Shown in pieces: positions 8,409 to 14,246 of a stretch of DNA of 36,550 bases. Source of the DNA: SFHK01 sp964554795 (GTDB lineage Bacteria; Bacillota; Clostridia; Christensenellales; Aristaeellaceae); contig CAZKQB010000034.1 of NCBI GenBank assembly GCA_964554795.1, positions 1-36,550 on the forward strand, in the 5' to 3' direction. Below the pieces are notes generated by a model that made no database searches, was not told where the DNA came from, and saw only the letters and a list, made by a program, of their open reading frames with translations. The position numbers and the translations under genes were made by a program. Positions within the stretch are counted from its first letter, which is position 1. Each line of letters opens with the position of its first letter.

Positions 8409-8437
8409 TTGACTTCTTGTAATTAGCACAATATAAT
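8409..8437 (+). promoter_or_regulatory. consensus sigma-A type promoter
   Basis: TTGACT (8409-8414), 17-nt spacer, TATAAT (8432-8437). Transcription would begin near 8444, about 366 nt before the DUF4417 start codon, so either a long leader or a small RNA is made. Confidence 0.75.
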
Positions 8438-8460
8438 AGTTATTGTAGAATATCACTTTT

Positions 8461-8505
8461 CGAGGTTGGTCTGAACCTCGCTCTATTATCGTTTTTTCCG
8501 GAAAA
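8461..8505 (+). ncRNA. structured leader or small RNA candidate
   Basis: Directly downstream of the promoter at 8409-8437: a hairpin CGAGGTT-GGTCTG-AACCTCG (8461-8480), then a T-run at 8492-8497 and the palindrome TTTTCCGGAAAA (8494-8505). The T-run lies 11 nt past the hairpin, too far for a textbook terminator, so termination here is uncertain. A second stem, CACTGAAA with TTTCAGTG, follows at about 8609-8642. No match to a named RNA family is recognised. Confidence 0.3.
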
Positions 8506-8809
8506 TGTCGGACAGACGTTTATCTCATAAAGCCTGCGATAGCCCATCCCAGCGAAGCGGCGAAAGGGGGAATGTCCTTTGAACGTTTTTCACGCCCACA
8601 AAAAGACACACTGAAATGGTCGCTGGAACGGCCCTTTCAGTGCGTACGGGTTAGGATCGCGATTGCAATCCCAAGTAGCATGATTGATTATAGCGCGAGC
8701 CTTTCCTGTCCGCAAGCACTTTTTTGTTATGCGTGTTTTTTGTGTGCGATTCGTGGAAACTATCACTCAGACACTCATCCATGTTGGATGGGAAAGGATT
8801 CGAAAGAAA

Positions 8810-9433
8810 ATGGTCAACAAAAAGATGCGAAACGATCCCCTTTTTACGCGAAATACTTTCTGCGGGCAAGGGAAATGGAACATTCCGCTTGTTCGTAAAC
8901 AACAAATCGATACCTGTAACCTTTCTCTCCTTGCTTGTTCAGACACGAGGAAGAATGATACCATCGAAAATTGCCGCAGGGGAGTCCACTTTTTTGTGGA
9001 TGACTACCGATTTACCGGCATCTATACGCATCCGGAGCGTTCGCTTGAGAAATACGCTCAATATGCCTTTCTGCTTACGCCGGATTTCTCTACGTACGTA
9101 GATATGGGCTTGTGGAGGCAAATTGAAAGCGTTGCACAAAATCGTTGGGTCGGAGCTTACTGGCAGAGTAAGGGCTTATATGTCGTACCGACAATCAGTT
9201 GGAGTACGGCTCAAAGCTATGAATTCTGCTTCGATGGAGTCGAAAAAGGCTCTGTTGTTGCAGTCAGCACCCTCGGCTGCAGAAGAGCAAGAACGCGCTT
9301 TATGCGTGGATATGACACAATGTACGAGCGGTTGGAGCCTGAAAAGGTCATCTGCTTTGGAAAACCATTTCGCGAAATGGCAGGGAACGTTATCATCGTA
9401 GATTATACCGAATCTCGAAAGAAGGTGCGCTAA
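8810..9433 (+). CDS. DUF4417 domain protein (phage/mobile-element type)
   Basis: A 207-residue protein that I recognise as a DUF4417 member: an N-terminal NTFCGQGKWNIPLV segment, a GVHFFVDDYRFTGIY segment, LTPDFSTYVDMGLWRQIE, WVGAYWQSKGL, and the FDGVEKGSVVAVSTLGC and EPEKVICFG segments near the C-terminus. The molecular function of the family is not known to me; members are frequent in prophages and conjugative elements of Firmicutes. ATG 8810 has AAAGGA 11 nt upstream; the frame is open further upstream to 8684 but that part lacks family resemblance. The next gene begins 1 nt after its stop, so the three-gene unit is probably co-transcribed. Its base composition is more AT-rich than that of surrounding genes, suggesting transfer. 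Confidence 0.85.
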   Translation: MVNKKMRNDPLFTRNTFCGQGKWNIPLVRKQQIDTCNLSLLACSDTRKNDTIENCRRGVHFFVDDYRFTGIYTHPERSLEKYAQYAFLLTPDFSTYVDMGLWRQIESVAQNRWVGAYWQSKGLYVVPTISWSTAQSYEFCFDGVEKGSVVAVSTLGCRRARTRFMRGYDTMYERLEPEKVICFGKPFREMAGNVIIVDYTESRKKVR

Positions 9434-9434
9434 T

Positions 9435-9848
9435 ATGGGCGGCAGAGGGACATATTCCTTAGGGCAGTCGTCGGCCTATACCTATAAGACCGTAGGCAGG
9501 ATAGATGACACGAAGATTCTCGTTCCTATCGACGGAATGAAGGCGTTGAAGCTACCGGAGGAATCACATTCCAGCGAAGCCAAGTACATGCTACTCGATG
9601 CAAAAGAGGTTTTCCATCAGTACCGGGAGTACGACAGCAATCACAAGGTTGTATTGGAAATTGGATACCATATGGAACGTCCCTTAGGAACGGGAAAAAT
9701 TCTTCATATCCACGTTTATGGAGAACCCGGCGTTGAGAATCATGGACGAGCAACAACCGTAAAACGAAAGCTAACACGCGACGAATATCGAAAGTATAAG
9801 AAATTATTTAAAGGGGTGATTATTGATGAGGGGAAATACTTTGACTGA
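9435..9848 (+). CDS. GGRG-start protein of unknown function, toxin-like placement
   Basis: A 137-residue protein starting MGGRGTYSLGQSS. A short Gly-Arg-Gly start of this type is common on small phage-associated proteins and on C-terminal pieces of phage-type polymorphic toxins. The rest has no motif I can name; the C-terminal half contains KILHIHVYGEPG followed by a Lys/Arg-rich region. It is tightly coupled to the DUF4417 gene (1-nt gap) and overlaps the next gene, which encodes a small acidic protein. A basic protein followed by an overlapping acidic one is the usual layout of toxin-immunity or toxin-antitoxin pairs. That role is an inference; a structural phage protein is the alternative. 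Confidence 0.65.
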   Translation: MGGRGTYSLGQSSAYTYKTVGRIDDTKILVPIDGMKALKLPEESHSSEAKYMLLDAKEVFHQYREYDSNHKVVLEIGYHMERPLGTGKILHIHVYGEPGVENHGRATTVKRKLTRDEYRKYKKLFKGVIIDEGKYFD

Positions 9849-10128
9849 GTTTATTGATGATCTGCTTGCCATAGGCGGGCCAGAGAAGGAATTCGTATTT
9901 CGCGACAGGTTTTATTTCCTTGAGGGAGCCCGCGATGATGCTCACTGCACCTTGGTTGTTGACGAATACGATTATACGATTCCATCGGATGAACCGCCGT
10001 TTCTGAAAACGTACCGCTTTTCCGGAAAAACGCAGGAGGAATGCGTGGCGGCCTTTGAAAGGATGCCAATCTTTCATGGTCTGACGCTTTACGAGGCCGA
10101 GGAGGAGATACAGGTTCTGTTTGGCTGA
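9826..10128 (+). CDS. small acidic protein overlapping the GGRG gene, immunity-like
   Basis: A 100-residue, strongly acidic protein with many Asp and Glu, few Lys, and no membrane segment or recognisable domain. ATG 9826 is preceded by AAGGGGTG at 9811-9818, inside the preceding gene, and the coding regions overlap by 23 nt in a different frame, so translation is probably coupled. A bidirectional hairpin terminator follows at 10167-10201. Size, charge and overlap fit an immunity protein or antitoxin for the upstream gene product, but there is no homology evidence for this. Confidence 0.65.
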   Translation: MRGNTLTEFIDDLLAIGGPEKEFVFRDRFYFLEGARDDAHCTLVVDEYDYTIPSDEPPFLKTYRFSGKTQEECVAAFERMPIFHGLTLYEAEEEIQVLFG

Positions 10129-10166
10129 TTTCGGAGCCTTCGGGGAATTGCCGAAGGGAAGAAAAA

Positions 10167-10201
10167 TGAACGTCCCGCCGCGCAAGCAGGACGTTCATTT
10201 T
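10167..10201. terminator. bidirectional terminator
   Basis: TGAACGTCC (10167-10175) pairs with GGACGTTCA (10189-10197), flanked by AAAAA before and TTTT after. It serves the island genes on plus and the 10230-10943 gene on minus. A smaller hairpin, CCTTCGG-CCGAAGG, precedes it at 10137-10157. Confidence 0.8.
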
Positions 10202-10229
10202 ATAGGCAAATAGGGGAGACAATTACTCT

Positions 10230-10943
10230 TTACCGGCTTACGCGGATGATTTCGAGGGCAGCGATCTGAACGGGAATGGAGCGGGTCATCTGGCCGTTAT
10301 AGCGCACGCGGATTACGTCCTCGGCCTTGAGGTTTTCGGGAATGCTGTCCGTATTGACCTGCAGCCTCTGGCCATCTGCGTCAATGAGAATGAAATCCTC
10401 GCCGATTTCCTCCACCACGCCGTTCACAAAGTAGTCGGGAACGATCATGCCCGCGCTGATCTGACCAGGCAGGGACATCGTCATGGCGCCGTTGTAGTAC
10501 ACCGTCAGGCTGGGAAAGTCAATCTGCGCATCCTTCCACGCATCGGGCAGGTGCACGAGCACCTCCTGCCCCTCCGCCGTGCGGATAAGCACGTCGCCGT
10601 TGTCCGCATCGACGCTCACGACATCGCCGGCAAGCGCGTGCATGATAACGCTCTGTGCGCTGAGCTGCGGAGGAAGCGAGGCGGTCACTGCGCCGTCAAA
10701 GACCACATACACATAGTCGCCCGTTTGAATGGGGCGGTCGATCTCCATCGGCGTTTCGGCACTCAGGTTCACCTGCACGCTGCCCAGCGTTTCGGTATCA
10801 AGCAGGATGCGCTCGCCCTCCACATATTCGCTCACGATGCCGGAAATCAGCTCCGTTGCAGCTTCATCGGCGGGCGCGGACGCAAATGCGCCCACGCAAA
10901 GGAAAAGAGTAAGCATAAAAGAAACCAGTTTTGTGAGATTCAT
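10230..10943 (-). CDS. secreted protein with three repeated beta-rich modules
   Basis: A 237-residue protein with an N-terminal signal peptide (hydrophobic core about residues 6-22, likely cleavage after the ASA region). The mature part consists of three similar modules of about 65-70 residues. Each starts with a G-x-V strand and an I-L-I-type strand, and ends with a YNG-x-MT-x-S(I/L)P-x-QI-x-A segment (VFDGAVTASLPPQLSA, YNGAMTMSLPGQISA, YNGQMTRSIPVQIAA). The pattern suggests small beta-barrels; I cannot assign a family or function. GGAGGATAAAATTC precedes ATG 10943. It is convergent with the DUF4417 island and separate from the khpA terminator upstream. Confidence 0.7.
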   Translation of the reverse strand: MNLTKLVSFMLTLFLCVGAFASAPADEAATELISGIVSEYVEGERILLDTETLGSVQVNLSAETPMEIDRPIQTGDYVYVVFDGAVTASLPPQLSAQSVIMHALAGDVVSVDADNGDVLIRTAEGQEVLVHLPDAWKDAQIDFPSLTVYYNGAMTMSLPGQISAGMIVPDYFVNGVVEEIGEDFILIDADGQRLQVNTDSIPENLKAEDVIRVRYNGQMTRSIPVQIAALEIIRVSR

Positions 10944-11038
10944 GAATTTTATCCTCCATTTTGTTTGATGTCTATCAGACGGAAACGAAGGCTGCTTTGT
11001 TCCCGCAAAGCCAGATGCCTTATGTTATCTTTTCAATT

Positions 11039-11062
11039 AAAAAAACCGCCCCCGCCGGGCGG
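11039..11062 (-). terminator. terminator of the ylxM-ffh-rpsP-khpA operon
   Basis: On the minus strand CCGCCC-GGCGG-GGGCGG (11062-11046) is followed by seven T. It lies 17 nt past the khpA stop and shows that the operon ends there. Confidence 0.85.
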
Positions 11063-11079
11063 CTTTTGAGCTTCCGTAT

Positions 11080-11313
11080 TTAGATAATTTCGACAAACAC
11101 GGGCTTTTCGTTTTTGAGCGTCGCCGCCTTTACGACGGTGCGGATCGATTTGGCGATTCTGCCCTGTTTCCCGATTACTTTTCCCATGTCGTCCGGATCG
11201 ACGCGCAGCTCAATCACGACGGACTCAGGTCCATCCACCTCGCGCACATCGACCGCATCGGGCTTATCGACAAGCCTCTGGGCGACAAAGCGAACCATTT
11301 CGACCATATCCAC
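11080..11313 (-). CDS. khpA: KH-domain RNA-binding protein KhpA (YlqC)
   Basis: A 77-residue single KH domain with the RNA-contacting loop in GKVIGKQGRIAKSIRTVV (about residues 43-60). KhpA binds RNA, often with KhpB, and affects division and translation in Firmicutes. The start is GTG 11313 with GAGG about 8 nt upstream; ATG 11307 is an in-frame alternative. It is the last gene of the operon, 33 nt after rpsP, and is followed by a strong terminator, so the usual downstream genes rimM, trmD and rplS are not here. Confidence 0.92.
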   Translation of the reverse strand: MDMVEMVRFVAQRLVDKPDAVDVREVDGPESVVIELRVDPDDMGKVIGKQGRIAKSIRTVVKAATLKNEKPVFVEII

Positions 11314-11346
11314 GAGTTTTGCCTCAGGGTCTGCTGTCCTTGCGGA

Positions 11347-11586
11347 TTACAGCAGGCCGCCCTTCTTCAGCAGGCCGCGAACGGTGTCGGTCGGCTGAGC
11401 GCCGGTGCTGAGCCAATACTTGGCGCGCTCTTCGTTAAACTTGATAACGGCGGGATCTTCGACGGGATTGTAATAGCCGATTTCCTCAATGAAGCGGCCG
11501 TCGCGGGGCGTACGGCTGTCGGAAACGACGACGCGGTAGAAAGGCTCTTTCTTCATGCCCATTCTCTTCAGACGAATCTTAACCAT
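11347..11586 (-). CDS. rpsP: 30S ribosomal protein S16
   Basis: A 79-residue protein starting MVKIRLKRMGMKKEPFYRVVV with the SRTPRDGRFIEEIGYYNP core, diagnostic of bacterial S16, a component of the 30S body needed for assembly. ATG 11586 follows an AGGAGG-type site. It lies between ffh and khpA in the standard Firmicutes order. Confidence 0.97.
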   Translation of the reverse strand: MVKIRLKRMGMKKEPFYRVVVSDSRTPRDGRFIEEIGYYNPVEDPAVIKFNEERAKYWLSTGAQPTDTVRGLLKKGGLL

Positions 11587-11647
11587 GGGGTGTTCCTCCT
11601 TGTATTGTGTCCTATATGGAAATCCGGGTTTCCCGGTGTTCCGCGAA

Positions 11648-12988
11648 TTAACGGAAGCCCTTGCGCAGGCCGAAGGGCAGCTTGCCCTTGGAGCCCATCA
11701 CCTGCTTCATCATCTGGCGCGCCTGCTCATACTGCTTGATCAGCAGGTTGACCTCCTGAACGGTAGTTCCGCTTCCGGCGGCGATGCGGCGGCGACGACT
11801 GGCGTTCAGAATGTCGGGATGGCGGCGCTCGGCGCGCGTCATGGACAGGATGATTGCCTCGGTCTTCCTCTGCTCCTTCGCAATCTTGTCCTCATCGATC
11901 TCCACGCCTGCGAGCTTGGAGCCCACGCCGGGAATCATCTTGAGCATATCGCCCACGGATCCGAGCTTGCGAATCTGCTTGATCTGCTGAAGATAATCCT
12001 CCAGGTTGAACTGCTGGCTCTTGAGCCTGCGTTCAAGATCCTCGGCCGATTTCTCGTCAAACGCATCCTGCGCCTTCTCAATCAGGCTGAGCACATCGCC
12101 CATGCCAAGAATGCGCCCGGCCATCCGGTCGGGATGGAAGGGCTCGATGTCCGTCAGCTTTTCGCCCACGCCGGCGAACTTTATGGGCTTTCCGGTAACG
12201 GCCTTGACCGAGATGGCCGCGCCGCCGCGGGTGTCGCCATCGAGCTTAGTAAGAATCACGCCGTCCACGCCCAGCTCCTTGTTGAACGTGTCCGCGACCG
12301 TCACCGCATCCTGGCCGGTCATGGCGTCGACCACCAGCAGAACCTCCTGCGGCTTGACGGTGGCCTTGATGTCGCGCAGCTCCTGCATCAGCTTTTCGTC
12401 GATATGCAGGCGGCCGGCGGTATCGATGATCACGGGATTGAAGCCGTAATACCGCGCATGCTCCACGGCTTCCTTCGCAATCTGCACAGGATTGCCCTGT
12501 CCGCGCTCGTAAACCTCCACGCCCGCCTGCGAGCCGACGATTTGCAGCTGGCGGATGGCGGCCGGGCGATACACGTCGCACGCCACGAGCAGCGGCCGCT
12601 TGTTTTCCTTCTTCAGCATGCGGCCGAGCTTGGCGCACATGGTAGTTTTGCCCGCGCCCTGCAGGCCGCACATCATGTAGATGGTAGGGGCTGTGGGCGA
12701 ATGCGTGAGCTTGGCGTTCACGCCGCCCATGAGCTTTGTCAGCTCCTCGTTTACAATCTTGATGACCTGCTGAGACGGCGTGAGGCTTTCGAGAATCTCC
12801 GCGCCCACGCAGCGCTCGGTAACGGTCTTCACAAAGTCTTTAACGATGGCGTAGTTGACGTCCGCCTCTAAAAGCGCCATGCGCACCTCGCGCATCGCGG
12901 CCTTGACGTCCGCCTCGGTCAGCTTTCCGCGGCCGGAGAGCTTTTTGAACGCGTTTTGCAGTTTGTCGGAAAGTCCTTCAAACGCCAC
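11648..12988 (-). CDS. ffh: signal recognition particle GTPase Ffh
   Basis: The protein component of the signal recognition particle; it binds signal sequences and 4.5S/6S-type RNA and targets ribosomes to the membrane through FtsY. The 446-residue chain has the N domain (about 1-90), a GTPase G domain with GLQGAGKTT P-loop, DTAGR and TKLDG motifs, and a Met-rich M domain (about 320-446). The start I choose is GTG 12988, because it gives the canonical AFEGLSDKLQ N-terminus and lies 8 nt after GAGAGG. GTG 12997 would coincide with that ribosome binding site. The start is 5 nt after the ylxM stop. Confidence 0.96.
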   Translation of the reverse strand: MAFEGLSDKLQNAFKKLSGRGKLTEADVKAAMREVRMALLEADVNYAIVKDFVKTVTERCVGAEILESLTPSQQVIKIVNEELTKLMGGVNAKLTHSPTAPTIYMMCGLQGAGKTTMCAKLGRMLKKENKRPLLVACDVYRPAAIRQLQIVGSQAGVEVYERGQGNPVQIAKEAVEHARYYGFNPVIIDTAGRLHIDEKLMQELRDIKATVKPQEVLLVVDAMTGQDAVTVADTFNKELGVDGVILTKLDGDTRGGAAISVKAVTGKPIKFAGVGEKLTDIEPFHPDRMAGRILGMGDVLSLIEKAQDAFDEKSAEDLERRLKSQQFNLEDYLQQIKQIRKLGSVGDMLKMIPGVGSKLAGVEIDEDKIAKEQRKTEAIILSMTRAERRHPDILNASRRRRIAAGSGTTVQEVNLLIKQYEQARQMMKQVMGSKGKLPFGLRKGFR

Positions 12989-12993
12989 GGAAA

Positions 12994-13341
12994 TCACCTC
13001 TCAATATCTTCAATGCGGCGAAGCGCCTCGCGCGCGCGAACAAGCGCCTGCGTATCCTCGCCGGAAATGGCCCTGTCCAGCTCTGCCCGGCACTCGCCGA
13101 CCGCCTCGGTCAGCCTCCGGTACCGGCTCAAAAGCCCCAGCTTGGCCTCATAGGCCTCCAGCTGCTTCTGCGCATGATTGATGGCGTCGTGCACGCCCTG
13201 CCGGGTGATGCCCATCGCATCCGCGATTTCCTGAAGCGAGAGATCCTCCTCCAGATACATCCGCATGACCCGCAGCCGGTGCTCCGTCAAAAGCGCGCCG
13301 TAGAAATCGAGCAGCCAGCCATACTCCACTCTCTTCTCCAC
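12994..13341 (-). CDS. ylxM: YlxM family DNA-binding protein
   Basis: A 115-residue helix-turn-helix protein of the YlxM/p13 family, typically the first gene before ffh in Firmicutes and thought to modulate the SRP operon. Residues about 20-62 carry the sigma-region-4-like helix-turn-helix with the LSLQEIADAMGITRQGVHDAI segment (written in part: LQEIADAMGITRQGVHD). The C-terminal half is a charged helix. The start is GTG 13341 with GAAGGAG 6-7 nt upstream; an ATG 4 nt further upstream is in another frame. Transcribed from the consensus promoter at 13377-13405, whose -35 box lies within a palindrome. Confidence 0.9.
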   Translation of the reverse strand: MEKRVEYGWLLDFYGALLTEHRLRVMRMYLEEDLSLQEIADAMGITRQGVHDAINHAQKQLEAYEAKLGLLSRYRRLTEAVGECRAELDRAISGEDTQALVRAREALRRIEDIER

Positions 13342-13376
13342 ACATGACGCTCCTTCGCCCTTTTCACAGCCTGTTC

Positions 13377-13405
13377 ATTGTACCACCGCCCCCGCATCCT
13401 GTCAA
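13377..13405 (-). promoter_or_regulatory. consensus promoter of the ylxM-ffh operon
   Basis: Minus-strand TTGACA (13405-13400), 17-nt spacer, TACAAT (13382-13377). The start is expected near 13370, about 28 nt before ylxM. Confidence 0.85.
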
Positions 13406-13421
13406 GTTAATTTACTTGACA
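13400..13421. promoter_or_regulatory. perfect palindrome over the -35 box, possible operator
   Basis: TGTCAAGT (13400-13407) and ACTTGACA (13414-13421) are exact inverted repeats around a 6-nt AT-rich centre. The left arm is the -35 box of the ylxM promoter. The symmetry fits a dimeric repressor site. Confidence 0.5.
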
Positions 13422-13527
13422 AGTCCAATTTCTACATCGGGAAGCGCATCCGCGCGAAGCGATAAAAAGCCTTCATGCTCTCCCGGCAAGAGGTGCACGC
13501 GAAGGCAGGCATGAGCCCAGAGAAAAT

Positions 13528-14103
13528 TTATTTTTTCGAACGCTCCGGCTGTACATTGGCGTAGCGCGCGCTTCTTTTCTGCGCGGCAAAGACGAAGTAG
13601 CTGTCCCTCTCCACAACGCGGCAGCCGCCGAAGATGGCGCGCAGCTTCTTTTCATACCATGTGCGGCGCTTGGTAACCATGAACAGGCTACCGCCGACGT
13701 TCAGCCGGTTGAAGCCCTTTTCGATAAAATAGCGTGCGACGGCAAAATCGCTCTGGTATGGCGGGTTGGAATAGATGGCATCAAAGCCGGTTTCGGTCAA
13801 CTGGCGGAAGCCGTCGGAGACGAAGGCCGCGATGGAAAGCTCGTTTGCCTCGGCGTTTCGCGCGGCGGCAGAAACGGCGCGAGGATCGACGTCCACCATC
13901 ACCACGTTCTCCGCGCCGCAGATTTTCGCGGCGTAAATGCCTACCGGGCCCGCGCCGCAGCCCAGGTCCAGCACGCGCCAGCCCGGCTCCGGAGGATATA
14001 GCTCAAGCATTGCCCGCGTCCCGCGATCCAGTCCGCGCGGCGAAAACAGCCCCTCCGTCTCTGGAAGTACGAAGGAAATCCCTCCAATGGTTTCGGTAAT
14101 CAT
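13528..14103 (-). CDS. class I SAM-dependent methyltransferase, RsmC-like
   Basis: A 191-residue Rossmann-fold methyltransferase. The SAM-binding loop VLDLGCGAGPVGIYAA lies at about residues 44-59, the acidic ribose-binding residue in VMVDVDPRAV at about 68-77, and the catalytic NPPY motif at about 112-115. NPPY and the overall length resemble the C-terminal catalytic domain of RsmC/RlmG-type enzymes, which make N2-methylguanosine in rRNA; the substrate here is inferred only. The N-terminal region retains the TEGLFSPRGLDRGT segment typical of stand-alone homologues. ATG 14103 is preceded by GGGAGGGAGCT. It lies alone between the SRP operon and the secreted-protein pair, in the same direction. 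Confidence 0.85.
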   Translation of the reverse strand: MITETIGGISFVLPETEGLFSPRGLDRGTRAMLELYPPEPGWRVLDLGCGAGPVGIYAAKICGAENVVMVDVDPRAVSAAARNAEANELSIAAFVSDGFRQLTETGFDAIYSNPPYQSDFAVARYFIEKGFNRLNVGGSLFMVTKRRTWYEKKLRAIFGGCRVVERDSYFVFAAQKRSARYANVQPERSKK

Positions 14104-14194
14104 AGCTCCCTCCCTCGATTACAAAGCCACATTCGAGCCCCTGCCCTCTCGCTCGCGCGGAACGTTACCGGCGCGGAAGTCGGCGATAAGGCAA

Positions 14195-14227
14195 CGCCCC
14201 CGGCGGGAATGGACTCCGTCGGGGGCG
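14195..14227 (-). terminator. hairpin after the PG-binding protein gene
   Basis: CGCCCCCGGCGG (14195-14206) pairs with CCGTCGGGGGCG (14216-14227) with one G-T pair. The T-run after it on the minus strand is weak (TTGCCTT), so efficiency is uncertain. Confidence 0.5.
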
Positions 14228-14246
14228 GCAGAGGGCACGGCTCCAC

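Noticed and set aside
8572..8898. 108-codon plus-strand frame with a purine-rich site upstream
   Set aside because: GGGGG is only about 3 nt before the ATG, the protein resembles nothing, and it overlaps the DUF4417 start in another frame. Kept only as part of the structured leader.
11555..12871. 438-codon plus-strand frame opposite ffh and rpsP
   Set aside because: It is antisense to clear ffh and rpsP coding sequence, has His/Leu/Arg-rich composition typical of shadow frames in GC-rich DNA, and no ribosome binding site.
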